A stretch of DNA of 49,981 bases from Chloroflexota bacterium (GCA_021786385.1 JAJYNJ010000027.1:189908-239888); one strand, 5' to 3'. Shown: positions 32,973 through 41,046, counted from the stretch's first letter. Numbers and translations are program-made. The notes: generated by a model not told the origin, from the sequence alone.

Positions 32973-32983
32973 CTGTTGAACAG
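32973..32983. promoter_or_regulatory. second small palindrome abutting the marR start
   Basis: CTGTT-G-AACAG ends at the base before the ATG at 32984. A regulator bound here would cover the start codon and the early transcribed region. Confidence 0.35.
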
Positions 32984-33523
32984 ATGGAAGTGCCGACCAC
33001 CACCCCGTCTCCCGCCACCGAGGCTCAGGCCGCCGTCAGCGAGCTGCTCGAACTGATGGCAAAGGAGCGTGCGTCGCACCTGCGGCGCTGGTGCCGGCAA
33101 GATCTCAGCATGACCACCCTGCACGCGCTGCTCGCCATCGAGGCCAACGGCCGCCTGCCCATGAGTCGACTCGCCGACATCCTGGACGTGGCGGTCTCGA
33201 ACGCGACAGGGATCGTCACGCGGATGGAAGAACGGGGGCTGGTGCGCCGCCAGCACGACGAGACCGACCGCCGCGTCGTCTTCGTGACCGTCACGGAGCG
33301 TGGGCGCCAGGTCGTCGAGGACCGCGAGTTCATGCGCGCCGAAGAGCTGCGCCGGGTGCTCGAGGCGATGACGGAGCAGCAGCGGACCAACTTGGTCCGC
33401 GCCATGCGCGACTTCGTGAGCACCGCGGAGCGCCTGCGGGCGGAGGGCCGGCTCGTCGAGGACGATCCCGGCCCGCGCTCGTCGGACCAGTGCGTGCCCG
33501 CGGGCGTCCCGCCACGCAGCTGA
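32984..33523 (+). CDS. MarR-family transcriptional regulator
   Basis: A 179-residue winged-helix regulator (about 35-150). The recognition region is MSRLADILDVAVSNATGIVTRMEERGLVRR and the wing is DETDRRVVFVTVTERGRQV. The N- and C-terminal ends are low complexity. It lies 68 bp before a 14-helix DHA2 efflux pump and presumably represses both genes, releasing them when a drug-like compound binds. The promoter and two small inverted repeats stand directly upstream. No good ribosome site precedes the ATG, although the predicted leader is about 27 nt. Confidence 0.93.
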   Translation: MEVPTTTPSPATEAQAAVSELLELMAKERASHLRRWCRQDLSMTTLHALLAIEANGRLPMSRLADILDVAVSNATGIVTRMEERGLVRRQHDETDRRVVFVTVTERGRQVVEDREFMRAEELRRVLEAMTEQQRTNLVRAMRDFVSTAERLRAEGRLVEDDPGPRSSDQCVPAGVPPRS

Positions 33524-33591
33524 CCAGACCAGCGTCCGTGGCCAGGCCGACGGACGTCCGACCGTACCCGAGAACCCAGGAGAGACAGTAG

Positions 33592-35250
33592 ATGGAACAG
33601 CTACCGGTCGTGGCCGGCTCGTCGAGCGTGGCCCACCCAGCCATCGAGGTCAGCCCGCGCGCCCGCTTCGAGATCCTCTTCGCGGTCCTGCTGGGGCTCT
33701 TTCTGAGCGCCCTGGACCAGACGATCGTGGGGCCGGTGCTGCCGCGCATCGTCACCGACCTCAACGGTGCCGACCTCTACACCTGGGTGGTGACCGCCTA
33801 CCTGCTGACCAGCACGGTCACCATCCCGATCTACGGCAAGCTCTCCGACCTTTACGGCCGGCGCCCCCTGCTGATGGTCGGGATCGGCCTCTTCCTGGTC
33901 GGGTCGGCCCTCTCCGGGCTCAGCCAGACCATGTGGGAACTCATCTCCTTTCGCGCGCTCCAGGGCCTCGGCGCAGGTGCGCTCTTCCCGATCTCGCTGG
34001 CCGTCATCGGCGACCTCTTCACGCCTGCCGAGCGGGGCAAGTACCAGGGGCTCTTCGGGGCGGTCTTCGGGATCGCCTTTCTCGTCGGGCCGTTCCTGGG
34101 CGGCTTCCTCACCGACAACGAGAGCTGGCACTGGGTCTTCTACGTCAACGTGCCGATCGGGCTCGTCTCGCTCTACTTCATCTGGCGCCTGCTACCGACC
34201 GTCCGACGCGCAGGCAGCCGCTTCAACCTCGACGTGCCGGGAGTGATCACGCTGACGTTGGCGATCGTCCCGATCCTGATCGCGTTGACGATCGCCGAGA
34301 ACGGCGACTGGACGGCGCCCGGCGTCATCGGCGGTTTCGCCATCGGCGCGCTCTTCCTGGTCGCGTTTCTGGCCGCCGAAACGCGCGCGGAGGACCCCGT
34401 CATTCCGTTGGACCTCTTCCGCAACCGCACCTTCACGGTCTCGGCCATCGCGACCTTCCTCGCGACCTTCGGGTTCGCGACGGCGATCATCTTCCTGCCC
34501 CTCTGGTTCCAGGTGGTCCAGGGAGCGAGCTCCACGGCATCCGGATACGACCTCTTTCCCTTCCTCATCGGGCTGATCGCCAGCTCCGTGGTCTCCGGCC
34601 AAGTCGTCAGCCGCACCGGACACTACAAGTGGCTGCTCGTCGGATCGATGGCGCTCGTCGCCGTCGGCCTGACGCTCTTGACCAACTTGCGGGCCGACAC
34701 GCCCACGACGACGCTCTGGCTCTGGATGGTAGTGGCCGGGGTCGGCGTCGGGCCGATGATGGCCATCTTCACGCTGATAGTGCAGAACGCCGTGCCGTTC
34801 CGACTGCTCGGCACGGCCACCAGCGACCTGACCCTGATGCGCCAGATCGGGACCTCGGTCGGCCTGACCGTCGCCTTTACGCTCTTCGAGAACAACCTCA
34901 CCTGGGATCTGCTCCGCAGCCAGATCATCGCGGCGGGCGCGCCGGCGGCCTTCGTGCCGACCACGGCACCCGCCGGCCTCAACATCGGCCAGCAGCTGAC
35001 CTCGGTCGGCGGGAACAACGCCACGCAGTTCCTGACGCGGATCCCGCCGCAGCTGCAGCCGATCTTCCTCAACGGCTTCCACCAGGCGTTCTCGATCGCG
35101 CTCGGCAACGCGATGTGGATCGGCGTGGCGGCCGCGATCGTGGCGTGCGCGGCGTCGCTCTTGCTGCACGAGATCCCGCTGCGCACCACGCACGCGGCGC
35201 AGCACGTCGAAGCGGCGATGGTCCCGGCGCAGGCCGAGATCGCAGAGTGA
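33592..35250 (+). CDS. DHA2-family MFS multidrug efflux transporter (EmrB/QacA-like)
   Basis: A 552-residue permease with about 14 hydrophobic segments. DHA2 marks are LDQTIVGPVLPRIVTDL in helix 1, the loop motif GKLSDLYGRRPLLM, and the antiporter motif in helix 5 (GLFGAVFGIAFLVGPFLGGFLTD). A large loop between the last two helices (about 440-490) is usual for 14-helix pumps. The ATG at 33592 follows AGGAG by about 9 nt. It is co-directional with marR, 68 bp downstream. The proton-driven export of hydrophobic drugs is known for the family; the actual substrate here is unknown. Only 4 bp separate its stop from the stop of the convergent small gene. Confidence 0.94.
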   Translation: MEQLPVVAGSSSVAHPAIEVSPRARFEILFAVLLGLFLSALDQTIVGPVLPRIVTDLNGADLYTWVVTAYLLTSTVTIPIYGKLSDLYGRRPLLMVGIGLFLVGSALSGLSQTMWELISFRALQGLGAGALFPISLAVIGDLFTPAERGKYQGLFGAVFGIAFLVGPFLGGFLTDNESWHWVFYVNVPIGLVSLYFIWRLLPTVRRAGSRFNLDVPGVITLTLAIVPILIALTIAENGDWTAPGVIGGFAIGALFLVAFLAAETRAEDPVIPLDLFRNRTFTVSAIATFLATFGFATAIIFLPLWFQVVQGASSTASGYDLFPFLIGLIASSVVSGQVVSRTGHYKWLLVGSMALVAVGLTLLTNLRADTPTTTLWLWMVVAGVGVGPMMAIFTLIVQNAVPFRLLGTATSDLTLMRQIGTSVGLTVAFTLFENNLTWDLLRSQIIAAGAPAAFVPTTAPAGLNIGQQLTSVGGNNATQFLTRIPPQLQPIFLNGFHQAFSIALGNAMWIGVAAAIVACAASLLLHEIPLRTTHAAQHVEAAMVPAQAEIAE

Positions 35251-35254
35251 AGCC

Positions 35255-35422
35255 CTAGCCCCAGAGCATGCGCCAGAGGCCGGCGCGACCCAGGGCGCGG
35301 CCGACGATCCTGTTCCTCGCCCGGCGCGCCATGCGGTGTGGGTTGCCCGACGCCAGCGTCGAGATGTCGTTGGCCAACCGCGCGGTCCGATAGAGGCTGG
35401 ACACGAGGCCACGGCGCCTCAT
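35255..35422 (-). CDS. small basic protein of unknown function (55 aa)
   Basis: A 55-residue Arg-rich protein (RRRGLVSSLYRTARLANDISTL...) ending in a short aromatic amphipathic stretch (GRAGLWRMLWG). The ATG at 35420-35422 overlaps the stop of the 86-residue gene upstream (ATGA), which supports it being real. No family is recognised with certainty. The basic amphipathic character would suit membrane or nucleic-acid binding. It is the second gene of a two-gene unit behind tandem operator-like repeats. Confidence 0.65.
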   Translation of the reverse strand: MRRRGLVSSLYRTARLANDISTLASGNPHRMARRARNRIVGRALGRAGLWRMLWG

Positions 35423-35679
35423 GCCAGCGCCTCCTGCACGAAGGCCGCAGCGTCCTCGACCAGCGCGGCTCGCTCGGCCTCTTCGGCTTCGATCAGTGCG
35501 AGGAGCCGGCGCGCTGCGGCCGGGTGCTCCAGGCCGATGGCCAGCCCGACGCTCAACCAATAGTCGGCCGTCTCCAGCGCATGCGCTCGCACCTCCTCGG
35601 GGAGCTCGTCGAGAACCTCGGCCATCGCCCCGGTCAGCGCTCTGCCGTAGCGATCCCAGGCGTCGTCGTGCGTCGTCAC
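35419..35679 (-). CDS. small helical protein of unknown function (86 aa)
   Basis: An 86-residue acidic, alanine-rich protein predicted to be all helical (AMAEVLDELPEEVRAHALETADYWLSVGLAIGL; ARRLLALIEAEEAERAALVEDAAAF). The GTG at 35677-35679 has GGAGG 6 nt upstream. It is translationally coupled to the basic 55-residue protein downstream. The acidic/basic pairing invites a complex between the two products, but this is only an inference. Longer in-frame starts extend into the operator-like repeats and are not supported. Confidence 0.65.
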   Translation of the reverse strand: MTTHDDAWDRYGRALTGAMAEVLDELPEEVRAHALETADYWLSVGLAIGLEHPAAARRLLALIEAEEAERAALVEDAAAFVQEALA

Positions 35680-35777
35680 CCCAGGCCTCCATCTGCCGGC
35701 GGCCGGAATGCCGGCCGCCCTCCGCGCCGCCGTACCCCGCTGTGGGGACCGGCTCGTCCATTGTGGGCGCATCCGGT

Positions 35778-35814
35778 CCGGTCGCACAACCGGGGCGTCC
35801 GGTCGCACAACCGG
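35778..35814. promoter_or_regulatory. tandem operator-like repeats, 21 bp apart
   Basis: The 16-bp sequence CCGGTCGCACAACCGG occurs twice, exactly (35778-35793 and 35799-35814). Start-to-start spacing is 21 bp, two helical turns. Each copy is itself an inverted repeat, CCGGT-N6-ACCGG. They lie about 100 bp before the 86-residue gene and 30 bp after mgsA, so they probably bind a regulator of the small gene pair. Confidence 0.65.
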
Positions 35815-35844
35815 CGCGCGGTGCGGGCACCCGGGCCACTCCGT

Positions 35845-36309
35845 TCAGCGGCTGCCGTCGGTCGCAAGCGGACGCGTCAGGTGCGCCGAATAGTCGGGGA
35901 GCTGGCGCTCGTAGCCGTCGCTCATGAGCGGCGAGGAGATCATGAAGTCGGCCGACGCCCGATCGCAGGCGACGGGGATGTTCCAGACGACGGCGATCCG
36001 CAGCAGCGCCTTGACGTCTGGGTCGTGCGGCAGCGGCTCGAGGGGGTCCCAGAAGAAGACCAGGAAGTCGATCGTCCCGTCGGCGATCATCGCGCCGACC
36101 TGCAAGTCGCCGCCCAGCGGCCCCGATTGCAGCCGGGTGATGGGGAGTTGGAGCTCGCGTTCCAGCAGCGCCCCGGTCGTTCCCGTGGCGTACAGGTCGT
36201 GCTGTTCGAGCAGCGCGCGGTTGTAGCGCGCCCAGTCGACCAGGTCTTGCTTCTTGTTGTCGTGCGCAACCAGGCCGATTTGCTTGCGGGGCCGCAGCTC
36301 GAGCTTCAT
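35845..36309 (-). CDS. mgsA: methylglyoxal synthase
   Basis: A 154-residue enzyme that converts dihydroxyacetone phosphate to methylglyoxal and phosphate, a bypass that relieves sugar-phosphate build-up. Family motifs are [16 protein letters not shown] near the N-terminus, LYATGTTG, the catalytic aspartate in [13 protein letters not shown], and [24 protein letters not shown]. Length is standard (about 150). The ATG at 36307-36309 has AAAGGAGG 6 nt upstream. It is followed on the same strand by the operator-like repeats and small gene pair, and preceded by uspA. Allosteric phosphate inhibition is usual for the family. Confidence 0.96.
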   Translation of the reverse strand: MKLELRPRKQIGLVAHDNKKQDLVDWARYNRALLEQHDLYATGTTGALLERELQLPITRLQSGPLGGDLQVGAMIADGTIDFLVFFWDPLEPLPHDPDVKALLRIAVVWNIPVACDRASADFMISSPLMSDGYERQLPDYSAHLTRPLATDGSR

Positions 36310-36404
36310 CCCGCGCCTCCTTTCGTCACTGCCGGACCGCTATCGAGCAGCTCCGTCGGTGCCTCGGAGCCGCGGCCGGTGCACGGCGTCGCCGTCGCCG
36401 CGCG

Positions 36405-36839
36405 TCAATCCGTGCCGTGCACGATCAGGACCGGGATCGGGCTCCGCGCCGCGACATCTGCAGAGACCGAACCGAGGAGGACACTCTGCAATCGTCCGAG
36501 TCCTCGCGTGCCCATCACCAGCAGGTCGTATTGCCCCGAGGCCGCCGCGTCGAGGATAGTTCGCGCAGGCTGGTCGCCGCCGAGCGTCTCGCGCTCGACA
36601 GGCGGACCGCCAGCGGCCTGGATCGCCGCTACTTCGGCGTCGAGGACGGCCTCGGCCCGACGAATGGCCGCTTCCAAGTTCTCCGAGTACTCGGGCTCAC
36701 CCTCGAATCCGGGCGGCTCGTGGTACACGGTGAGCAGGGTCAGCGTGGCTCCCGTCTCGCGGGCACACGCGGCCGCGGTCAGCGCCGCCTGTCGCGCGTG
36801 GTGGCTGCCGTCGACCGCCACCAGTATCCGCTTGAACAT
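36405..36839 (-). CDS. universal stress protein (UspA family)
   Basis: A 144-residue single-domain Usp. It has the N-terminal strand and loop (FKRILVAVDGSHHAR) and the C-terminal nucleotide motif G-2x-G-9x-S (GTRGLGRLQSVLLGSVS), so it is of the ATP-binding type. The ATG at 36837-36839 has GGGGAGGG 6 nt upstream. It lies 95 bp before mgsA on the same strand, which might put both under stress control; no shared promoter can be seen. Function in stress survival is known only for the family. Confidence 0.94.
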   Translation of the reverse strand: MFKRILVAVDGSHHARQAALTAAACARETGATLTLLTVYHEPPGFEGEPEYSENLEAAIRRAEAVLDAEVAAIQAAGGPPVERETLGGDQPARTILDAAASGQYDLLVMGTRGLGRLQSVLLGSVSADVAARSPIPVLIVHGTD

Positions 36840-36940
36840 CTGTCGCCCTCCCCTGGTCCCGCCGGCGCCATGCCAGTGCGTATCAGGGTAACGAACGCGT
36901 CGATGCCCATGGTGGCGTCTATGCTCCGGCGGTGCGGCCC

Positions 36941-37726
36941 CTACAGAGACACCGTGAAGGCGAGCGCCACCAGCGCGGCCGACGCGACGATCTCCACCAC
37001 CCCGACCTGGATCGGCCGCAGCGGGCGGCCGCTGCCCGCCCAGCGCCGCTGCAGCACAGGCAGCGACGCGGCGCGCACTGCCAGCGCGGCGACGTACGCG
37101 ACATACGCCCACGGCAGCAGGAGCGCCGCGACCACCACCGCCCCAAGGTGGTAACCGACTGAGAGCGCCGCGAACCCGCCATTCCCCCGCTCGCGGATCA
37201 CGGAGCGCACGACCAAGACCGTGCCCGCCAGGTAGATCGCCGCCAGCAGCGTGGCGCGCTCGACCGCGAGCCAGTGGGTCGGCCCGGCCAACACCGCGGC
37301 TGCCGGGACAAGGACGAGCGCCTGCACCACCGCGGCCAGGCTGGTCGTGATCGCGCGCCGGGTACCCGGCCGTGCGCCCCAGAGGGCTGTGCCGGCGGCG
37401 GGCACCAGCACGACGAGTGCCGCGAACAAGATCGGATGGGTCCAGGCGAGGAGCAGCCCCAGCGCGCCGAACGCACCGCCGTACACGATCAGGGGTGCGC
37501 GGTACCGCCCGCCCCCTCGACTCCGCAGGAACCCCTGCGCGCTGGCGGCCGCGAGATACCCGGCGACCGCCGTGGCGGCCAGCACGAGCTGCCAGCCGCT
37601 GGGCCGACTCGCCGCGACGCCGAGCAGGAGCGGCACCGCGAGCATGGCCCACGCACCGTGCTGTCGGGGCAGCCAGGCCACAAGGATCGTGGTGGGGCGC
37701 GGCACGGTTCGGGCGGTACTGACCAT
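36941..37726 (-). CDS. YwiC-like integral membrane protein
   Basis: A 261-residue membrane protein with about 7-8 hydrophobic segments and the family hallmark PRQHGAWAMLAVPLLLG (20-36), plus RYRAPLIVYGG and GARPGTRRAITTS loops. Function is unknown; some YwiC-like genes neighbour nitrate or anaerobic metabolism genes. The ATG at 37724-37726 is preceded by TAGCCT with a 6-nt gap and no ribosome site, which suggests a leaderless transcript. It is a single gene about 100 bp before uspA. Confidence 0.88.
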   Translation of the reverse strand: MVSTARTVPRPTTILVAWLPRQHGAWAMLAVPLLLGVAASRPSGWQLVLAATAVAGYLAAASAQGFLRSRGGGRYRAPLIVYGGAFGALGLLLAWTHPILFAALVVLVPAAGTALWGARPGTRRAITTSLAAVVQALVLVPAAAVLAGPTHWLAVERATLLAAIYLAGTVLVVRSVIRERGNGGFAALSVGYHLGAVVVAALLLPWAYVAYVAALAVRAASLPVLQRRWAGSGRPLRPIQVGVVEIVASAALVALAFTVSL

Positions 37727-37732
37727 ACCGGC

Positions 37733-37738
37733 AGGCTA
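37733..37738 (-). promoter_or_regulatory. -10 element (TAGCCT) for leaderless ywiC-like mRNA
   Basis: TAGCCT, 6 nt, then the ATG at 37726. No Shine-Dalgarno sequence. Confidence 0.5.
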
Positions 37739-37882
37739 GGCGGGTGCCAGACGCCCGCGCAGGGTCAAAGATCCCACCGGGATCGGATCTCACGGCCCTC
37801 TTCGGCGCGAGCCGGGTCTCGGCTGCCGGGCCGCCGGTCGAGCGATCGGATCGGCACGGTGGCGGACGCTCCCCTGCGCGCG

Positions 37883-38155
37883 TCAGCGACGCCCGGCAGC
37901 GCGGACGTCACGGCCCCGGAGCGGCCCGCCGAGGAGGGCCGAGAGGAGACAGAAGTCGAAGAGGCCGGCGGCGATCGGCACGAGCCCGATGATCGCGACG
38001 ATCAGGCCGACCGTCCCCCCGAGCCATGTCAGGCCGGCGATCACGAGCACGACGCCGGCGAGCAAGCGCACCGTGCGGCCCGCCGTGCCGGCCAGGAACT
38101 GCGCCAGCGGCGTGGCTGCGAACCCGCTCCGCGAACGCGGCGATTGTGTGGCCAT
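37883..38155 (-). CDS. DUF2892-type small membrane protein (YgaP-like membrane domain)
   Basis: A 90-residue protein with a basic, Ser-rich N-terminus (1-25) and two membrane helices (about 31-48 and 50-70), as in the DUF2892 family. The loop RTVRLLAGVVLVIAGLTWLGG and the closing CLLSALLGG resemble the YgaP membrane anchor, which there carries a rhodanese; no rhodanese is attached here. The ATG at 38153-38155 has GAGGTG 6 nt upstream. It follows tRNA-Arg on the same strand. Function unknown. Confidence 0.8.
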   Translation of the reverse strand: MATQSPRSRSGFAATPLAQFLAGTAGRTVRLLAGVVLVIAGLTWLGGTVGLIVAIIGLVPIAAGLFDFCLLSALLGGPLRGRDVRAAGRR

Positions 38156-38270
38156 GGCGCTCACCTCTTGCCCGCGATGGTGGCCCGGCCGGAGGATCCG
38201 GCGGGGAGACCAGCGCGCTCTCTGCAGCATAGACGTGCCGCATCCGGCAATGGATACATGCCATGGAAGG

Positions 38271-38346
38271 TGGCGCGCCCGGCAGGATTCGAACCCGCGA
38301 CCTAGTGGTCCGAAGCCACTCGCTCTATCCGCTGAGCTACAGGCGC
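38271..38346 (-). tRNA. tRNA-Arg (anticodon TCG)
   Basis: A 76-nt cloverleaf. The acceptor GCGCCTG pairs with CGGGCGC (one U-G). The D arm is TAGCTCAGC. The anticodon stem AGTGG/CCACT surrounds loop CTTCGGA, giving anticodon TCG. The T arm is GCGGG-TTCGAAT-CCTGC. The discriminator is G, with encoded CCA. Confidence 0.96.
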
Positions 38347-38437
38347 GCCGACAACACCATTAGACCCCAAAACCGGCGCGTGCGCGCGCCGACGATCCTC
38401 CTCACCCACCCCTGACGCCGCGTGCCCGACGCACCGC

Positions 38438-39103
38438 TCAGCGATCGCTCGGACGACGACCTACGATCCACCAGCCGGCGGGGAAGACCGCAGCCGCCAG
38501 CAAGAACTTGAGCGCGTCGCCCACGACGAAGGGGTAGAGCCCCTCGCGCAGCGCCCCGCTCGGCGAGAGCCCAGTCGCCGCCGCGAGCCACGGCAAGCCG
38601 ATCGCGTAGATCAGGAGGTTGCCGAGCAGCATCGCCGCCAGCGCCCCCGCGTAGCGCCGGTCCCAGCCAAGCTCGGCGAGCCGCCCGACGAGCGCCGCCG
38701 CGAGCAAGAACCCCACCAGGTATCCGCCGGTCGGACCGAGCACGACGTGTTCCTGCTGCAACGCCGCGATGTGCGCGATCCCTGAAGCACCCCCGGCATA
38801 GATCGGCAGGAAGAAGCCAAGGATCAGGTACAGACCGACGGCCGCGATCCCCCGCCGAAAGCCGAGCGCCGTCGCAGTCGTGAGGACCCCAAACGTCTGA
38901 CCGGAGATGGGGACCGGAGTGCCCGGGATCGGGATGACGATCTGGGCCGATACGGCCAGCACGAGCACACCGAGCAGCACCAGCGCGAGGTGGTGCTGGC
39001 GGACCGAGGTCCGCTCGCCGATCCGGATCGGCAGGATGAAGTCCCCAAGGGTGATCCCCCGCTCGTAGGGCGGCACACGAAGGAAGCGAGCCTGGGCGAT
39101 CAT
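38438..39103 (-). CDS. bioY: biotin transporter BioY
   Basis: A 221-residue S-component of an ECF-type biotin importer, with six hydrophobic segments. Family motifs are visible: VIPIPGTPVPISGQTFGVL, the GASGIAH stretch, and LGPTGGYLVGFLLAAALVG. No EcfA/EcfT genes lie next to it, so it either shares a general energising module or works alone. The ATG at 39101-39103 is preceded by TAGGCT with a 6-nt gap; that hexamer overlaps the stop codon of the lipid-kinase gene, so bioY likely has its own leaderless promoter. The N-terminal 35 residues before helix 1 are longer than usual. Confidence 0.94.
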   Translation of the reverse strand: MIAQARFLRVPPYERGITLGDFILPIRIGERTSVRQHHLALVLLGVLVLAVSAQIVIPIPGTPVPISGQTFGVLTTATALGFRRGIAAVGLYLILGFFLPIYAGGASGIAHIAALQQEHVVLGPTGGYLVGFLLAAALVGRLAELGWDRRYAGALAAMLLGNLLIYAIGLPWLAAATGLSPSGALREGLYPFVVGDALKFLLAAAVFPAGWWIVGRRPSDR

Positions 39104-39109
39104 GTCGCA

Positions 39110-39115
39110 AGCCTA
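39110..39115 (-). promoter_or_regulatory. -10 element (TAGGCT) for leaderless bioY mRNA, overlapping the upstream stop codon
   Basis: TAGGCT, 6 nt, then the ATG at 39103. Its TAG is also the stop codon of the diacylglycerol-kinase-like gene. Confidence 0.5.
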
Positions 39116-40105
39116 CCAGACGAAGCGGAGCGCCGACGACACGATCTCGAACCGGAACGGGTCGCGCCCCAACAGCTCGCCATCCGCCTGCAGGTAGATC
39201 GGGCCGGCGTCGTCCAACGCGCGGATCGTCAGCGATCGCGTCCGGCGCGTCCAGACCACGGGGCTGCGCAGGTGGTCGCCCGTTCTGATCCGCCAGGAGA
39301 GCGTCAGCGTCTTGAGCCGGCTCATCGCCCCGACCACCACGATGTCGAAGAGCCCGTCGGTCGGATCGGCTTCGGGGGCGACCCACATCCCCCCGCCCTC
39401 GTAGGGCCCCAGCGCCACCTCGACCGACTCCACCCGCACCTCGTCGCGGCTCCCGTCGTCCCAGCCCAGCTCCACGAGTCGGTCGCGCCAGTCGATGATC
39501 GTGACGATACCGGCCACGGTGTACAGGTAGGACCCCAGACGCGCGGGGAAACGGGCGACGCGCTGTGCGATGAACGGACTGATCCCCGTGCCGGCCGCGT
39601 TGACGAACCAGCGGCGCGCCGATTCGCCCGCCGCTGCGTCGACGGGACGTCCGGCCACCCAGTGCGTCGGCCGGTACGACACGCGCCCGACGTCGACCGG
39701 GTGCACGGCGGACGGATCCCCCTCGAGCGCGGCCGCCAGCCGCTCGACGAGGGCGCCCGGGTCGGTCGGCAGCCCGACCCCTCGGGCGTAGTCGCTGCCG
39801 CGGCCAGCCGGGATCAGCCCCACACAGGGCCCGCCCGCCAGCGAACGCCCCGCGGCCAGCAAGCCGTTCACCACTTCGTGCAGCGTGCCGTCCCCGCCCA
39901 CCGCCACCACCAGCCGCGCTCCGTCGTCGGCCGCGCGACGCGCCAGTTCCCCGGCCTCGCCGGGACGCGACGTCACGTCGACGAGATGCGCCATGCCGCG
40001 CGCCGCCAGAGCGGCCGCGAGCGGCGGCCAGCGCCGTACGAACGCCCCACGTCCGGCGCCCGCGTGGGCAACGAAGCGCAGCGGCGGCCCCACCCGGCGG
40101 GTCAT
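39113..40105 (-). CDS. diacylglycerol kinase catalytic-domain protein (YegS/LCB5-like lipid kinase)
   Basis: A 330-residue lipid kinase. The nucleotide-binding motif GGDGTLHEVVNGLL begins at G70. A second glycine-rich loop is GLIPAGRGSDYARGVGLP. The C-terminal beta-sandwich carries VALGPYEGGGMWVAPEADPTDGLFDIVVV and ends in QADGELLGRDPFRFEI, all typical of the YegS/DgkB/LCB5 family. It would phosphorylate diacylglycerol or a similar lipid at the inner face of the membrane. The ATG overlaps the stop of the ABC ATPase gene (ATGA). Exact lipid substrate not predictable. Confidence 0.92.
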   Translation of the reverse strand: MTRRVGPPLRFVAHAGAGRGAFVRRWPPLAAALAARGMAHLVDVTSRPGEAGELARRAADDGARLVVAVGGDGTLHEVVNGLLAAGRSLAGGPCVGLIPAGRGSDYARGVGLPTDPGALVERLAAALEGDPSAVHPVDVGRVSYRPTHWVAGRPVDAAAGESARRWFVNAAGTGISPFIAQRVARFPARLGSYLYTVAGIVTIIDWRDRLVELGWDDGSRDEVRVESVEVALGPYEGGGMWVAPEADPTDGLFDIVVVGAMSRLKTLTLSWRIRTGDHLRSPVVWTRRTRSLTIRALDDAGPIYLQADGELLGRDPFRFEIVSSALRFVW

Positions 40106-41046
40106 TCGAACCGCAGTGCCCGGGCGATCTCGACCCGGGACGCCAGGCGCGCGGGATAGGCGGCGGCGAGGAGCGATCCGCCGACCCCGAGCGCGAAGGC
40201 GAGCAGCACCGCACCCCAAGGCACCTCCAGCGCGCTGCGCATGCCGGAGGTGCCGCCGAAGACCAGCACCACAGCCGCACCGGTGACTCCGACCAGGCTC
40301 CCCAGCAGCGCGAGCCGCTCGATGAGGGGCCGCGCAGGGTGTTCGGTCCGGCGGCCGAGCTCGATCTCCTCACGGACGTGCCCGTCCCGCAGGAAACGGA
40401 CACGGTCGGCGTACGCGCCGGCCTGCGCATCGTGGATCACGGGCACCACCGTCTGGCCGCGCTCAGCGCACGAGCGGTAGAGGTACTGCAGGATCTCCAT
40501 GCCGGTCGCGTAGTCGAGATTACCGGTCGGCTCGTCGGCGAAAAGGATCGCCGGCCGGCCGGCGATCGCGCGGGCGATCGCGACGCGCTGCTGCTCGCCG
40601 AACGCCAGCTCGCCGGGCCGACGGTCGGCCTTGGCCCGCAAGTCGACGAGCTCGAGTGCCTCGTCCACGCGGGCCGCCGTCTCGCCGGTGCGCGGATCGC
40701 GCCCCGCGAGCAGGAACGGCAGCGCCACGTTCTCGCGGGCAGAGAGCAGCGGCACGAGGTTGAACGCCTGGAAGACGAACCCGGTCTTCTCGCGCCGGAG
40801 CCGCGTCGCCGCATCGTCGTCGAGCGACGAGATCGCGACGCCGTCGAGGATCACCTCGCCCGACGTGGGGCGGTCGAGGCCCCCGAGCAACTGCAGCAGC
40901 GTGGTCTTCCCGCTTCCCGACGGCCCCATCAGCGCGAGGAACTCGCCCAGATGCACGCTGAGCGAGATGCCCTGCAGGGCGCGAACCTCGCCGTCGCCAG
41001 CACGGTAGGTCTTGGTGAGGTCACGTGCCTCGAGGACCGGCGCCAT
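40102..41046 (-). CDS. LolD-type ABC ATPase with degenerate signature and C-terminal FtsX-like tail
   Basis: A 314-residue protein. Residues 1-230 are a MacB/LolD-class ATPase with Walker A GPSGSGKT (41-48), Walker B AILFADE (166-172), D-loop GNLD and H205. The LSGGQ signature reads LAFGE (147-151), losing its serine and first glycine, which normally contact ATP across the dimer. Residues 245-314 hold two hydrophobic segments and an ending (AAYPARLASRVEIARALRFE) very like the last part of FtsX/MacB permeases. No full permease lies nearby. It may be the relic of a fused or collapsed ABC system, or a regulatory ATPase. TACACT lies 6 nt before the ATG at 41046; the lipid-kinase gene overlaps its stop. 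Confidence 0.85.
   Translation of the reverse strand: MAPVLEARDLTKTYRAGDGEVRALQGISLSVHLGEFLALMGPSGSGKTTLLQLLGGLDRPTSGEVILDGVAISSLDDDAATRLRREKTGFVFQAFNLVPLLSARENVALPFLLAGRDPRTGETAARVDEALELVDLRAKADRRPGELAFGEQQRVAIARAIAGRPAILFADEPTGNLDYATGMEILQYLYRSCAERGQTVVPVIHDAQAGAYADRVRFLRDGHVREEIELGRRTEHPARPLIERLALLGSLVGVTGAAVVLVFGGTSGMRSALEVPWGAVLLAFALGVGGSLLAAAYPARLASRVEIARALRFE

Noticed and set aside
37770-37784. GATCCC-N3-GGGATC palindrome as an operator or terminator
   Set aside because: Short and isolated, upstream of nothing with a matching start; could be chance.
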